NCBI GenBank assembly: GCA_009731375.1
Contig: BJOX01000003.1
Location: 1,701,085 to 1,765,084 of the forward strand
From: Paulinella micropora
Lineage: Eukaryota > Cercozoa > Imbricatea > Euglyphida
DNA: 64,000 nt
Direction of reading: 5' to 3'
In this document: positions 14,037-26,034 of the stretch, one piece after another
Numbering within the stretch: the stretch's first letter is position 1
How the letters are laid out: each line of letters starts with the position of its first letter
The notes under the pieces: model-generated
The model's database searches: none
Seen by the model: only the letters and a program-made list of their open reading frames with translations
What the model was told of the DNA's origin: nothing
Position numbers and translations under genes: made by a program

Positions 14037-14994
14037 ATGTCGGATGTCGGGGAGCCGAGAACGTCGAAGCGTAGAACCACTGCGTCCGTCGCAACTGCGA
14101 AGACTGTCGCATTAATCGTTGCTGCAGCCAAAGGGGTGATATCGACTGCCGCTGCTGGCGCCACTGCTACAGCCAACCCTAGATTAGTTCCGAGTGGAGC
14201 GAGCGCAACAGCACCGAGAGCGCCATGCCCGCCTCCGTCGTTTACGCTCCCAGTTACAACGTCTGGAGCTGCCAGTAGTAGCGGAAGCTCTTCAACATTA
14301 TCGTTTTCTGTTGGGCTCCCCCCACCGTCCGGAGGGCTGGGAGCAGCAAGTGCTGCTTCTTCGAGTCCTGTGGTGCTTGGGATGGGGTGGTGTGTATGGT
14401 GAACCAGGATAGTCTGGAGACGCAATTGGCTATGGGCTTGGTGCGGCCACAGTTCCGGGTGTTACCACGGGGCTCACGGGAGTAGCTGGAGGTGGTGCTT
14501 CGGTGTACTTTGATCAGAATCAGCTTAATGTTTTGTTACAAGCATTTGCTGCTGGCGGTGGTGCAGCCAGACAGGTCTGCGACTACAAGGGCTGCGTAGC
14601 GGAAACAGTTGGATGTTATGATTATTGCAAGAAACATACTGCTTTCTCTACTGCAGAAAGAATTGAAAATGAGAGTGTAATGTGGCCACCGACATCAAGG
14701 ATGGAGCAAGTGCTTACAGCAGTACTGGATATTGCGAAGAATCACAAGAAGGATCTCCACACTGATGCAAGCCTCGCGATGGCGTTGGAAACAATTGAGG
14801 AAAAGGAGCTATGTTCAATTACATTGGAGATAATGACTGCACATAACGGGGGTGAGAAGAAATTCGAAGATATCGGAGTACTCATCGCTGCGGTAATTAA
14901 GTATTTCAAGACGAGAGCGGTTGGATACGGAGTGGAGGACGCACTTAAAATAACGAAAACTCATGCAAAACGAGTGGATCAGGAGCTCTGGGAT
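14037..14994 (+). pseudogene. DIRS gag, 5' part
   Basis: The first ATG (14037), 15 bp after A1, opens a Ala/Ser/Thr/Pro-rich stretch that ends at a stop near 14400. The downstream part, open from 14413 in another frame, is preceded by an in-frame TAG at 14410. This indicates one frameshift and one stop. The second part has a Cys/His cluster (CDYKGCVAETVGCYDYCKKH) about 50 residues in, then a helical region ending VDQELWD at 14994, where the E1 element cuts it. The frame resumes at 35617 with the zinc knuckle. Cys-rich clusters of this kind are not typical of Ty3 Gag, and the precise family is not recognised. Non-functional as it stands. Confidence 0.7.
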
Positions 14995-15692
14995 TGTATT
15001 AAGACCGGAGGTCTTACCCTTACGAGCTCAATCGTAAAAAGGAATTTAATAATAACGTTGAACACAACTGGTTCAGTTCTAACGACCACTTCTATGTAAG
15101 AAAGGGTTGTCAGGAATGAACCCGAACAACAAGCCAGAGGGAAAACACCAGTCAAACCGGAGTGTCCCTTTGACTGGTTCCCTGACATGAAGCGTTACGT
15201 CCGTAACCTGCACAAATGCCAAAACACACCACAAACCACAACCCATAAGTGCTTTTTCCCTTATTTAGCCATAAATTCCCAGTCACGGGAAAAAATGCAA
15301 AATCTCACGGTTTTTCCGTGACATTTTTCCAAAACTTCAAACGGTTACTACATGTACTGTAGAAGGATCGGGTCAACGCTATTAATGTGGGAGGTTATTC
15401 CATATGGATGCTACACAACTGTGTATTCTGCATCCTAATAACCCTCTCCACGCCGGTAAACGGTTAAGTGTAAAATGTAGGTTTTAAGGTCCTATGGGGG
15501 TCCAAGCTTCCTAGCTTTTCCTCCATATTCCTTATCCTACTACAACATTAAAACCTGATATATTAATCAGAACCGGAAATGTAATAAGAATTCATCTTAA
15601 ATTACATTTAATAACAAGAAAATACTTCCAAGAGTAAATTCCCGTAAAGCCCCAATAGCGTATAAACGATGTAGTATACCATGGGTGTTACA
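14995..15692 (-). repeat. E1 3' LTR
   Basis: 698 bp, TG...CA ends on the plus strand as written. It differs from the other LTR near 15254, 15476, 15575 and 15681. By the pol orientation this is the downstream LTR. Confidence 0.93.
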
Positions 15693-15712
15693 TAGCACCC
15701 CTTCCCCCTCCT
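15693..15712 (-). promoter_or_regulatory. E1 polypurine tract
   Basis: On the minus strand the bases just upstream of the 3' LTR read as a purine run (AAAGGAGGGGGAAGGGGTG). This is the expected place and composition for the plus-strand primer of a Ty3-type element. Confidence 0.75.
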
Positions 15713-16276
15713 TTGAGATCGCTCGGATCTCAATCCTGGGGTAATACCACCGGAGACTACATCTCGTCTAATCTCGTCAGTACCGGCTTTTTGGGGAATC
15801 CCAGTCGATTGTCCACCATCCCAAGAGCTACCCTAGCTCGACCCCTGATCAAATCTTATCAAGAGCCATCCAACAGATTAAATGCTTGTGCTTCATGTGG
15901 GCTAAGTTCCGAGACTTATTGTTGCCCGAAGATCGTGAATCATGGCACTCGACCAGCTCACGTCTTCAACCCTACGCGCGCGATTTCCCGAAGTCACAGA
16001 CCCATAGTCTGGCCGACCACCAGCCAGACCCTGTCTAATCCGTCAAATGTGAATGGTGCCTTGGCCCTGAAGTCCGAATTGACCGAACCCCAAAGTCCAA
16101 CCCTTAAAACGACGATGGCCTTTTCGCCGAGTTCCCTTGTACTGTGCCCGTAAAGTTTTAAAGTTGAGTAGGACCCTCAGTACTGTTTATCCCACACACT
16201 ATGGTCAATGTGTGCCCAACTGCCCTCCGACCCGCTTTTCCCTTCCTTCTTTTTAAAGTTGCATCCCGGATGCCCC
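15713..16276 (-). other. E1 3' untranslated region
   Basis: Between the end of pol and the polypurine tract there is about 560 bp without a pol-sense gene. An open frame on the opposite strand (15713-16153) has no recognisable domain and is probably chance. Confidence 0.55.
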
Positions 16277-18637
16277 TTATCCCTTTAGGCTCGGATGCTT
16301 CTTCCCCCGCACCGTTTCAGTTGCATGTGCACCCCCGATTAGCCTTAAGTCAAGCCCGCTTTGCTTGAGCAAGTCCCAAACCTTCTGTGGAATGTGCCCG
16401 TCGTGCAACTCGAAGGGGCAATCAAGCACTCCCCTCGGCCACGCTGATATGGTCCATGCCTCGTGATCCCTGTCACCCTTCCGTGTGGCTGGATCAATTT
16501 TGGCATCCCATACCTCCCTATTTGCAGCATCCCACCATACCGGGACATACTCGCGGTACATCCGGTTGTCAACCGTATCCTTATCCCAAGACCGGTAAAA
16601 CTGCAGCATAGGCGGAAGGTTTTTTAGCGCACTCCTTGACGATCGAGTCTTCCTCGAGTCCTCTGCCAGTCCCACAACCTTCATCACAAAGAGAGTATCC
16701 TTGTCTTCCTTTGCAACGAACCTAGTCGGGGGCCTGACCAAATAGAACCGACCCAGAACCCGTGTCATTTCTAGTGCCTCATTACCCTCCTTCCATAACT
16801 TGTGCTTGACGTCCACCCGCGAGGGCACCACTGGCTCCTCCGGCCCCGCCTGCACATCCCTCCTTCCGCGTTTACCCGGCCTACTTCCAGGTTCCGAGTA
16901 GATCAGATCATTATCCGCCGCCCTCTTCGCCGCCTCTGTGGGTGGCTTGCGACTTGTATCTGACCCCTTTTTCCCAACCTCAGGCCCTTTGGAGCTTATC
17001 TGGCCGACACCCTCTTCAGGGGCCCGTGCCTTCCTCCCCTCCTGGCCCTTTCGGTCCCCGGGCTTCCCACCATCGGGTTCCTTATCCGTTCCCAACTTAG
17101 GAGGGTCTTGAAACTCCCCCTTTTCCCTGACGAGCGCTTCTTGGAGCGTCTCGTTCTCCATGAGAAACGGATCGTACTTGATGAGGCGTCGAACATTGAC
17201 AATCTTGTTCTCCCCCCTGCCTCGTATCCGATAGTTAAACGGCCCAGTCTGTTGCATCACCTGATAAGGCCCCTTCCAGTGGACAAACATCTTTGAAGAT
17301 ATGCCCTTCGGAACCTGTGGGTAATACAACATAACAATGTCACCCGGCTTATAGGTTACCATAGACAAGTCCTGTTCCAAGGGTTCTTTGCTCAGCTGAC
17401 GGGTCTGTTCCGCCAGCCTCGCTTGCCGTACCGCTTGCATGGCCTCCATAGACACACGCATACGAACCCCCCACAGCTCATCCTCATCCATCATAAGCCC
17501 AGGCCCATCCTGATATACCAAGTGTTGGGGCATCACTGGCTCCTGCCCGTACACCACCTGATATGGGGATCTACATTCCGCCTCCGCTCCAAGAGCCTTC
17601 GATGGCATCGCGTTCATAGCGAAAACAAAGCTCGGGACCACCTCTCTCCACAAGAGCTTACTCTTCTTGCAGTAGGTCCTTAGAGCCGACTTGAGTGGTC
17701 TATGCACCCGCTCAATCTTGCAATTAGCCCTCGGATTGTACGGTGTAACGTACTGCCAGTGAACCCCGTAAAAGTTCGCGAGCCTTTCCACTGGCTCGTT
17801 GTCAAAGGCTGGCCCCTTGTCTGAGCAGATCGTCTTGGGGACCCCTACCACACATAGGACTCGATCGATCAGCTCCCTGGCTGTCGTCTCCGCCGTTGTG
17901 TCAGGCACTGGTATCGCCCAAACGTAATTGCTCGCCCTGTCAATGACCGTCATCAAGAACTTATCCTTCGCCGGCCCCACCGGCGGCAACGGTCCCACGT
18001 GGTCCACATGCAGGAACTCAAAGAGCCTTTCCAGCAATGTAAATTTCCCAACCGGGATTTTCCCTTCCACTGGGTGCCGTTTGTTCATCTGACAGGTCGT
18101 GCAGCCCTTGACCCTTTCCTTAACGAACTTATCCATTCCTTCCCACCAGAACCTCCGTTTGATAATCCACTGCGTCCTTTGCACCCCCGGGTGATTAACC
18201 AACGAGATCACGTGCGACGCTACGTAGCTCATCTGTCTCAGTTTAGCTGGGACCCACAAAACCCACTTTTCCGGGTTCTTGGCCGTCTCCGCGGTTTTGC
18301 CCATATACCACAGGAGACCATCCCGGCATGCCAGAGTCTTAAGCTGTGTTCGGATTCTCTCCGTCAGCAACAGCTCGTCCTTTGCCATGAAGTACCGGAT
18401 CAAGTCCTTGTACTCCCCATCGGCCCTCTGGCACTGTCTCCAGGCCTCCACGGACGCGATACGCACTGTACCGTCCTCTACCTGGATTCCCACTTGAGGT
18501 CTGGAGTCCGGCTCCGACCTCTCCATAGCCTTCCCCTGCTCCATTGAGGTCACCTCCGGCTCTGGAGCCGTCTCCCCGCCGGGTCTTCCACGTAGGTTCG
18601 GACGGCCGGTGCCGCGTGCCCCAGGCAACAGTAGCAC
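16277..18637 (-). pseudogene. pol: E1 pol: integrase and C-terminal extension
   Basis: An open block of about 786 codons. An HHCC zinc domain (SHVISLVNH ... CTTC) is followed by the rve core with D in LHVDHVGPL, D in CSDKGPAF and E in CKIERVHRPL. A GPY/F-type module (WKGPYQVM ... VNVRRLIKYDPF) comes next, then a Pro/Gly/Lys-rich linker. It ends in a conserved region of about 220 residues that is also present in E2 Pol (WKEGN, FYLVRP, WPRGVLDCPFELHDGHIP). The frame overlaps the RNase H block in another frame, so pol is broken by a frameshift near 18550-18640. The integrase itself keeps its catalytic residues. Confidence 0.88.
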
Positions 18638-19790
18638 TCATGCTCCACCTTATCCTCATCCAGAATAGCGGCTTTCTCAGCCTCATATTCCCTCAGGTGT
18701 TGCACAGCCTCCTCCGCAAAGTGTTCCGTACAACACTCCGCTTGGCCAACCTCCCGTTCCAACTGAGACAACATGACCCTCTTATATTCCCCCTTCCTTG
18801 CCTCCATCACCCCAGACTCCTTCCGACTAGAGCCTGGGTGAGCCTTATTGGCATAGAAGATCATGTTCGCCGGCAAGATATCCTTTTGATTCTTCCTCAA
18901 CGCCAAATGCTCGAACTCGTCCATCTGCTGCATCGCAGCCAGACATGCGGACGGTGTTGAGTAATTGACCCTTGACAAAGAGTCAGCCACAATATTCTTC
19001 TTGCCGGGAATGTACTTGACGGTGAAGTCATAACACGACAGCAAGGCTTGCCACCTGGCCAACCTGCCTGTGCAATCGTTCGTCATCAACCACATAAGAT
19101 TCTGGTGGTCCGTTCTTACCACGATATCCCGTGACCCCCATAAGTATTCCCTGAGTCTTATAAACGACCAAACCACCGCCAAGGCCTCCCTCTGCCTTGT
19201 ACAGTAGTTTTGTTCTGCCTTATTGAGCTTTCGGCTCAAGTACATGATCGGCCGTAAGAACCCCTTATCATCGTATTGCTGTAAGACCGCCCCGACCGCG
19301 TACTTAGACGCATCGGTGTCTAGCACATACTGTTTGTCAACATCCGGCATCATCAAGATGCAGTCCTTGTTGAACTTGGGATCACGAGTCAACATTTCCT
19401 TAATGAACTCGAACGTCTCCTCCTGTTTAGGCGTCCATTCCCGTATATCGCCTTTCAAGTACAGCTCTCTTAACGGCTTAACCGTATCCGACCAATTCGG
19501 AAAGAACTGACTGTAATATTGCGCAAGCGCAATGAAGGAGAATAATTCCGATCGCGTCTGAGGCCGCTTAATGCCTTCCACAGCATCCCTCTTTTTACCC
19601 GCAATCGCTACCGTCCCATTCGAGATATCATATCCTAGGTATGTAACCTGTCGGGTGGCAAACTGGCACTTGTCCAAGTTCACCTTGAGACCAAACTCTC
19701 TCACCCGTCGGAAAACATCCTGGATGTGGGCTAGGTGTTCCTCCATGGTATTGGAGTAGATAATAATATCATCTATGTAACAGAAAGCTT
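18550..19790 (-). pseudogene. pol: E1 pol: RT C-terminal part and RNase H
   Basis: Begins with the RT catalytic motif FCYIDDIII, right after two in-frame stop codons near 19794 and 19809. It continues with NTMEEHLAHIQDVFRRV, the thumb (VTYLGYDIS), QYYSQFFPNW, and RNase H (DTDASKYAVGAVL, TRQREALAVVW, RTDHQNLMWLM, DSLSR). E2 Pol has Gln and Tyr where these stops fall. RT is thus cut off just before its active-site loop. The block ends in a region with several Cys/His before the frameshift into integrase. Confidence 0.88.
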
Positions 19791-19803
19791 AATCCTCTGC
19801 CTT

Positions 19804-21081
19804 CTACCCATATTTCTCCATAAACCCACCTGCCCTTCCATCCTCAAATTGCCGCCCCAGCATCTTCTGCATTGCTGCCTGAAATATGCCCGGCGAGTTC
19901 CTCAAACCCATTGGCAATACCTTCCATTGGTATAGCGTCATCCCTACCACAAACGCTGTAAGCCACCTGCTCTTCCTACTGAGCGGGATCTGCCAGAACC
20001 CATTTTTGAGGTCCAATACCGAGTAAAATTTTGCGTGTTTTAACTTGCGCATACAGTCATCGATCTTAGGCAGCGGATACCGCTCACCCTCGATGATCTT
20101 GTTCGCCCGATAGTAATTCACACAAAACCTTAGTGCCCCATCCGGCTTAGGAACCATGCGTACATGTGACGAAATCGGGGAGTCTGAAAACTCCGTGAAA
20201 TCATCAGCCTGTAGCTCCTCTGCCTTTTCCTGGGCAATGCTCTCCTCCTTCCGGCCCAGGATAGACCTCCTAGAGGCATGCGTGATATTCATCCCAGGAA
20301 TCTTCCTGAGATGAGTTTCAAAATGCTTGACCGTGCCCGGTCTAGGCGGATCAAAGATCTCCTTTTCCTTGGCCATCACATTCTGAAGGCACTTGAGATC
20401 TTCCTTATTCCCCTTCCAGTCCGCCCGCATTTGAGCCATCCTGTCATCCCATGACTGAGCGTCTTTCCGACTCTTAAGTTCGGGCGCCTCAGCCATGTCC
20501 GACCACGCATCCTCCACCAGTCCATCCTCGGAGGGCATTTCCACTTCCTTCTGATGGTATTTGACTTCCGAAAACTCATCCCATTTCCCAAGGTTTGCCA
20601 TTCGATCCAGAATCATCGCATACTGGATAGGCGCCCTTTTTGTGTAAAACCCTGTGAAGCACGTGAACGCCTGTTCCCGTATCTTCTGAAGGTCACACCC
20701 CTTAAGTGAGTTTCGATAAGCCAACCCCTGTTCCCTAGTACCCAATCTACAAGCAATCACCAAATGTTGCTTTCTAGATGGCACTGGGATCGGGTGATCC
20801 ATCATCCGGTCCAAAACCTCATCCGCCCATAATGCCTTATCATGAAACGGTAGGACCATAGAGAACGGTTTGTCACCCTCGAAATACTTCGTGAGCAACT
20901 TCGCCGTCTCCCCAGAATTCCGTGGACAAAGAGGTTTGTCACCCCACATGTTCCCCACAAAATCCATAATTTCATCCTCCGTTCCACCTGTTGACAACCG
21001 CAACGACATCAATGGTTCAAACAAGAGCCTATTGGCCTGCGATGCTTTCGCATGGAAGCAGTACTGGTTCTGAAGGAACAC
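19804..21081 (-). pseudogene. pol: E1 pol: spacer and RT fingers/palm
   Basis: About 425 codons aligning with E2 Pol from about residue 390 to 810. A spacer (HPIPVPSRKQHLVIACR, FTCFTGFYTKRAPIQYA) precedes the RT start (IPGMNI, RMVPKPDGALRFCVNYYRANK), DLKNGFWQIPL, FVVGMTLYQWKVLPMGL and FQAAMQKML. It ends at the TAG beside the YIDD block. The conserved spacer between protease and RT is longer than in most Ty3 elements and is shared with E2. Confidence 0.85.
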
Positions 21082-21690
21082 AAAGGCCCCTTCTTTCCAT
21101 CCCTGAACCTGCCCATTCCTGCTTCCACCTCCATGTTATGTTCTTCCATGGTGCAAGCCATAATCTGAGCCGACCGGCTCTGAATTACGTCCTCCACCGT
21201 TGCCTTCTCCCAACGTCGAACAACTTTCCTCACCTTTCCCGCATGCCCGCGGTACTCTGGTTGGAAATCCTTGTAATAGTTGTCCAATGCTGGGTGCTGA
21301 TATGGTTTTGGTATAACCAACTGCACCTTTGCGCCCCGCGCAATTGCATGTGGGTCATCATCCTTTGTCGCCACTAGCTTGGTGAACGACATAGTGCACC
21401 AAGCCCGACCGGCAGTCAATTAATGTATCCATCCTATTGAGCTGCTTGAACCCGATCAGCAATCCCCCCGAATATTCCAGACAGACATAGAACTGAATGT
21501 CAAAGGACTTACCGGAGTAACGTTCAATGGTCAAGACCATTGTCCTCGTAACCTCCGCCCTCGCTTTTCCATTCACCCTTTCTATGCTTCCTTTAATAGG
21601 CAACATATTCCGTTCAACCACGCCTTAAATGCCGCCACGAATGCCGCCCCCGCGATATATTAATATTAGCCAACGTATCGTTAGCCAACT
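21009..21690 (-). pseudogene. pol: E1 pol: protease-like region
   Basis: Overlapping frames encode the region that corresponds to E2 Pol residues 170-350. Near 21655-21690 the minus strand reads (A)NDTLANINI, matching E2 GNDTMANINI. Downstream, VCLEYSGGLLIGFKQLNRM and IDCRSGLVHY match the E2 flap and second hydrophobic motif. Several frameshifts and stops break it, so it is not translatable as one piece. Confidence 0.65.
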
Positions 21691-22539
21691 ATCACATACC
21701 CCCTCAAAGTTAACAAGGTAAACCTGAGTAACGCATAGGCATCGTGGTGCGGTAGCATCATCTCTAGGCGCAGAGTCCTTCCTCGGCGGATAACATAACA
21801 AAGTGTAGCATCATACACTCCGCGCGCTCGGCCCGCGGTTCGACAGCTCGCTTTTAATGCCTCCCTTTCCTGCTAAAAAGTCCGAGACTTCCAATATGCC
21901 ATAATGATTAGCATATATGCTTATCGAAACCGTCGATGATTTCCGCATTTATTTCCTTTTCCTTTCCATGGCTCCTTCAGCTATGTCATAGCTGACCAAG
22001 TAACTGAAATCTGACATGCAGCCATAAATGTCCGTTAGCTTTACCGTCATGTCCTTCCATATTTATACAGCGCGTCCCCCACCGTATAGATTCCAGTTAA
22101 CGTCCCGAGTTCCAGCCGGCTTCTATCCACCCAATTCAGTACTGTAACTTACTTTGAAATCCATAGATAGTGACACCCTGCCACTTCCCTAGTGACTTCC
22201 AGTCACTTCCTCCTTCAAAGTTTACAGTCGAATATCAGCCAACCGGTTGCCGAAAGAAAAGATCAGAGAAAAACGAAACTCATGTATTAATAACAACTCC
22301 GTCAGTCTTCTCAGTGTGACCAAACCATGTATTAATACATTTAATAATTTCCATCCTTGACGACTGAGAATATCGAAGTTGTTCAAGTCTGAGCCATCGT
22401 GGACCACAGCCACACCAGACTCGACCCTAGCCACATCATCAACTAGTCAAGGTGCAAAGGACATGGCTAGCCCAGCAAGCCACACCTCTAGCTGACATGG
22501 CCAACCCCGCGAGTCCTGCTCTCACGTCGGTCAATCCAA

Positions 22540-22850
22540 TGCAATCCTATGCAATTCATTGCCTCCTATGCAATCCATTGCAATCCAAATTGCAATCCAA
22601 TGCAATCCAATGCATATCCCATGCAATCCAATGCATATCCCATGCAATCCAATGCAATCCAATGCAACCCAATGCAACCCCATGCATATCCCATGCAATC
22701 CAATGCATATCCATGCATATCCAATGCAATCCAATGCATAGCCAATGCACTCCAATGCAATCCAATGCATATCCATGCATATCCAATGCAATCCCATGCA
22801 TAGCCAATGCAATCCAATGCAAGCCAATGCATATCCATGCTGTCGACATG
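22540..22850. repeat. ATGCAATCCA minisatellite
   Basis: About 30 tandem 9-11 bp units alternating between ATGCAATCCA and ATGCATATCC, inside E1. All three frames stay open on both strands because the unit lacks stops, so the apparent Cys/Ile/Met-rich proteins are artefacts. Confidence 0.85.
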
Positions 22851-23397
22851 CTTCTTGCATGCAATCTGCATGCAAGCTGCGTGCATCAGTCACGCATCCT
22901 CAGCTGAAAAGCGACATGTCCTCACTAATGAGAAAGATAAAATAGTGAGAAAGAGCCAGTAGTGAGAAAGAGCAACCATGCCTCTCTCACCACCCCTCTG
23001 CATTGCATGACATGCTCATTGTTCCCCACAGAGAGCAAAAAGAGCGACAATGCGTTCCCTCACTACCAATTCTGGTGCCAGAGAGAGTGACAAAAGACAT
23101 GCTCGCTCTCACATCCACAGAGAGTAAAAGAGCCCTGCTCGTACATGTCATCACCGCAGTGCCATATATCCACCCTCGAAAGAGATAGATAAGAAAGACA
23201 TGCACACTCTCATCCCAGATACAAACAAATGAAAGAGCTATGCTTTCCCTTACACTCACAACAGGAGAGAAAAGAGAGGCAAAAGGCATGTTCGTATCCC
23301 CATAGAGAGACAGCACGTATGCTTTCTTCCCCCATGGCCACCACAACAGCAAAGGAAACAAAGATGAAAAGCATTAATACTCACATCCCCCCCCATC

Positions 23398-23825
<428 letters not shown>

Positions 23826-24314
23826 AAGAACCATCCTTCCTCCCCTAATGCCTATGATTGCTGGTCGCTCCCTGCCTGTCAGCCTACGTGCCCACTGGGT
23901 ACTTCCCTGCACCACTGACACAGGCCTCCTCCACAGCAGACCAGTTCAATCACCTGTGCATCTCACTCATCCAACCATGAGAGACAGGCAAAAGAAACAA
24001 ACATACCATGGTTCACAGTCAGCACCATACCCAGTACTACTGACATGTTGACCTCCTAGGTGTTAAGGTCCAAGTTTCGAGATCAGGGTTCTTCCCTGTT
24101 TCTCCAAAACACTCCTTACCACCTTTTTTTGTTTCCTTTTCCTTAAACGACTGAAAGCACTATCTCACACGACCAGTACTGAGTACTGATTGTCGAGAAG
24201 CTACTTAACACTCTCCCCAAGACACAGTCAACAACAGTGACTGATTGCCCCCAGAGAGTGGGTTGTTCCAAATTCCTAAACTTATGAGTTCGAAAAAGGC
24301 ATAGGGACTCCAAA

Positions 24315-25012
24315 TGTATTAAGACCGGAGGTCTTACCCTTACGAGCTCAATCGTAAAAAGGAATTTAATAATAACGTTGAACACAACTGGTTCAGTTCT
24401 AACGACCACTTCTATGTAAGAAAGGGTTGTCAGGAATGAACCCGAACAACAAGCCAGAGGGAAAACACCAGTCAAACCGGAGTGTCCCTTTGACTGGTTC
24501 CCTGACATGAAGCGTTACGTCCGTAACCTGCACAAATGCCAAAACACACCACAAACCACAACCCATAAGTGCGTTTTCCCTTATTTAGCCATAAATTCCC
24601 AGTCACGGGAAAAAATGCAAAATCTCACGGTTTTTCCGTGACATTTTTCCAAAACTTCAAACGGTTACTACATGTACTGTAGAAGGATCGGGTCAACGCT
24701 ATTAATGTGGGAGGTTATTCCATATGGATGCTACACAACTGTGTATTCTGCATCCTAATAACCCTCTCCACGCCGGTAAACGGTTAAGTGTAAAATATAG
24801 GTTTTAAGGTCCTATGGGGGTCCAAGCTTCCTAGCTTTTCCTCCATATTCCTTATCCTACTACAACATTAAAACCTGATATATTAATCAGAACCTGAAAT
24901 GTAATAAGAATTCATCTTAAATTACATTTAATAACAAGAAAATACTTCCAAGAGTAAATTCCCGTAAAGCCCCAATAGCGTATAAACGATGTAGTATACC
25001 GTGGGTGTTACA
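24315..25012 (-). repeat. E1 5' LTR
   Basis: 698 bp, near identical to 14995-15692. On the minus strand it is upstream of pol. Followed on the plus strand by GGAT, the target duplication. Confidence 0.93.
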
Positions 25013-25015
25013 GGA

Positions 25016-25251
25016 TGTAGGCATCACCCCCCGGATAGCCGGTAAAAATACCTTTTCCTGGTGACAGGTGCACCAGCTTGTTTTTCAGTATTATTTGTCC
25101 GGATCGGACCTGATGCCATTTTATTCCTGGTCTGTTGCCGTTTTCCTTTTTGGCTTCACTGAGCTAATACAACGAGACATCATTCTCATTATTGAGGACT
25201 GTGTTTGGTTGCATTACCGACTTTTTACGAGCTATCGTTGGGGGCATTACA
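25016..25251 (+). repeat. E2 5' LTR
   Basis: 236 bp, TG...CA. The adjoining sequence TTTGGACACATCACTAGGG (25252 on) is the likely primer-binding site; the tRNA is not identified. Confidence 0.92.
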
Positions 25252-26034
25252 TTTGGACACATCACTAGGGTGATTTCTTTCTGCTTTGCCACACAGGCAA
25301 CAGAGTGAATTTTCACTGACCTGTCTCACACGGGGACGTCAGACGAAAACAAATACTCCAACACAGCTCCCTCATAACTCTTTCACAAAACAAATAATTT
25401 GATTGGTCTCAAGCAGGTGTCTCGTACCCTCTAGCCCAATCAGTATCTGTGTGCTCACAAGGAGACATCAGATACAAACTCTCTGTCGTTCTTGCTGTTC
25501 TCACACAGAGACCAAGAAGAAGGAGGTGGACAGAAGAGTGAAGGAACACACACAAAACACAAACAAGCATAGGGACAGGAGCACAACACTCTACCCTTCT
25601 AGTTTGTGCATTTATCTGCATTATCTCACACATACGTCAGAGTATTTTTGCAAATCTCTGATCGTTTTCTAAAGGTAGGTCTGAGAACCTATCCGACCGA
25701 CTGTCGACTTCTCAAGGAGAGCTTTTCTAGCTTCTCTATTACTATCTGTGTGTAGGTCCAAGTGCCTCATACTAGATACAATATAGAAAAGAAGGAGGAG
25801 AAAGTAATCTGAGTAAGGAGAACAAGAAATCGGAGAAAGTCTCAAAGACTATTTTTCTCAAACAAAAACAAACATACAAACAGTGTTTCATAGAGGACAG
25901 GGAATCTTATCCTACCCTCTCTATTAGTTTCTCTCTTCACTAGTCAATCGACTGAAGGAGGAACAGAACACAAACGAACAAAAACCAAACATAGGAGCTG
26001 ACACTGTCCTCCTGTTGATCACTACTACGACATC
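25252..26034 (+). other. E2 leader
   Basis: About 780 bp from the LTR to the gag ATG: the primer site, then mixed sequence with A/G-rich parts and no convincing gene. An open frame of 89 codons near 25403-25672 has no recognisable features. Confidence 0.6.

Noticed and set aside
14018-14425. Minus-strand frame antisense to the DIRS gag start
   Set aside because: Mirrors the Ala/Ser/Thr-rich coding frame; no features of its own.
15713-16153. Plus-strand open frame of 146 codons in the E1 3' region
   Set aside because: Antisense to E1, no recognisable domain, low-information composition.
24287-24314. tRNA-like 3' end (gttcga...actcca) beside the E1 5' LTR
   Set aside because: The T-arm bases do not pair; it is the complement of a primer-binding site and not a tRNA gene.
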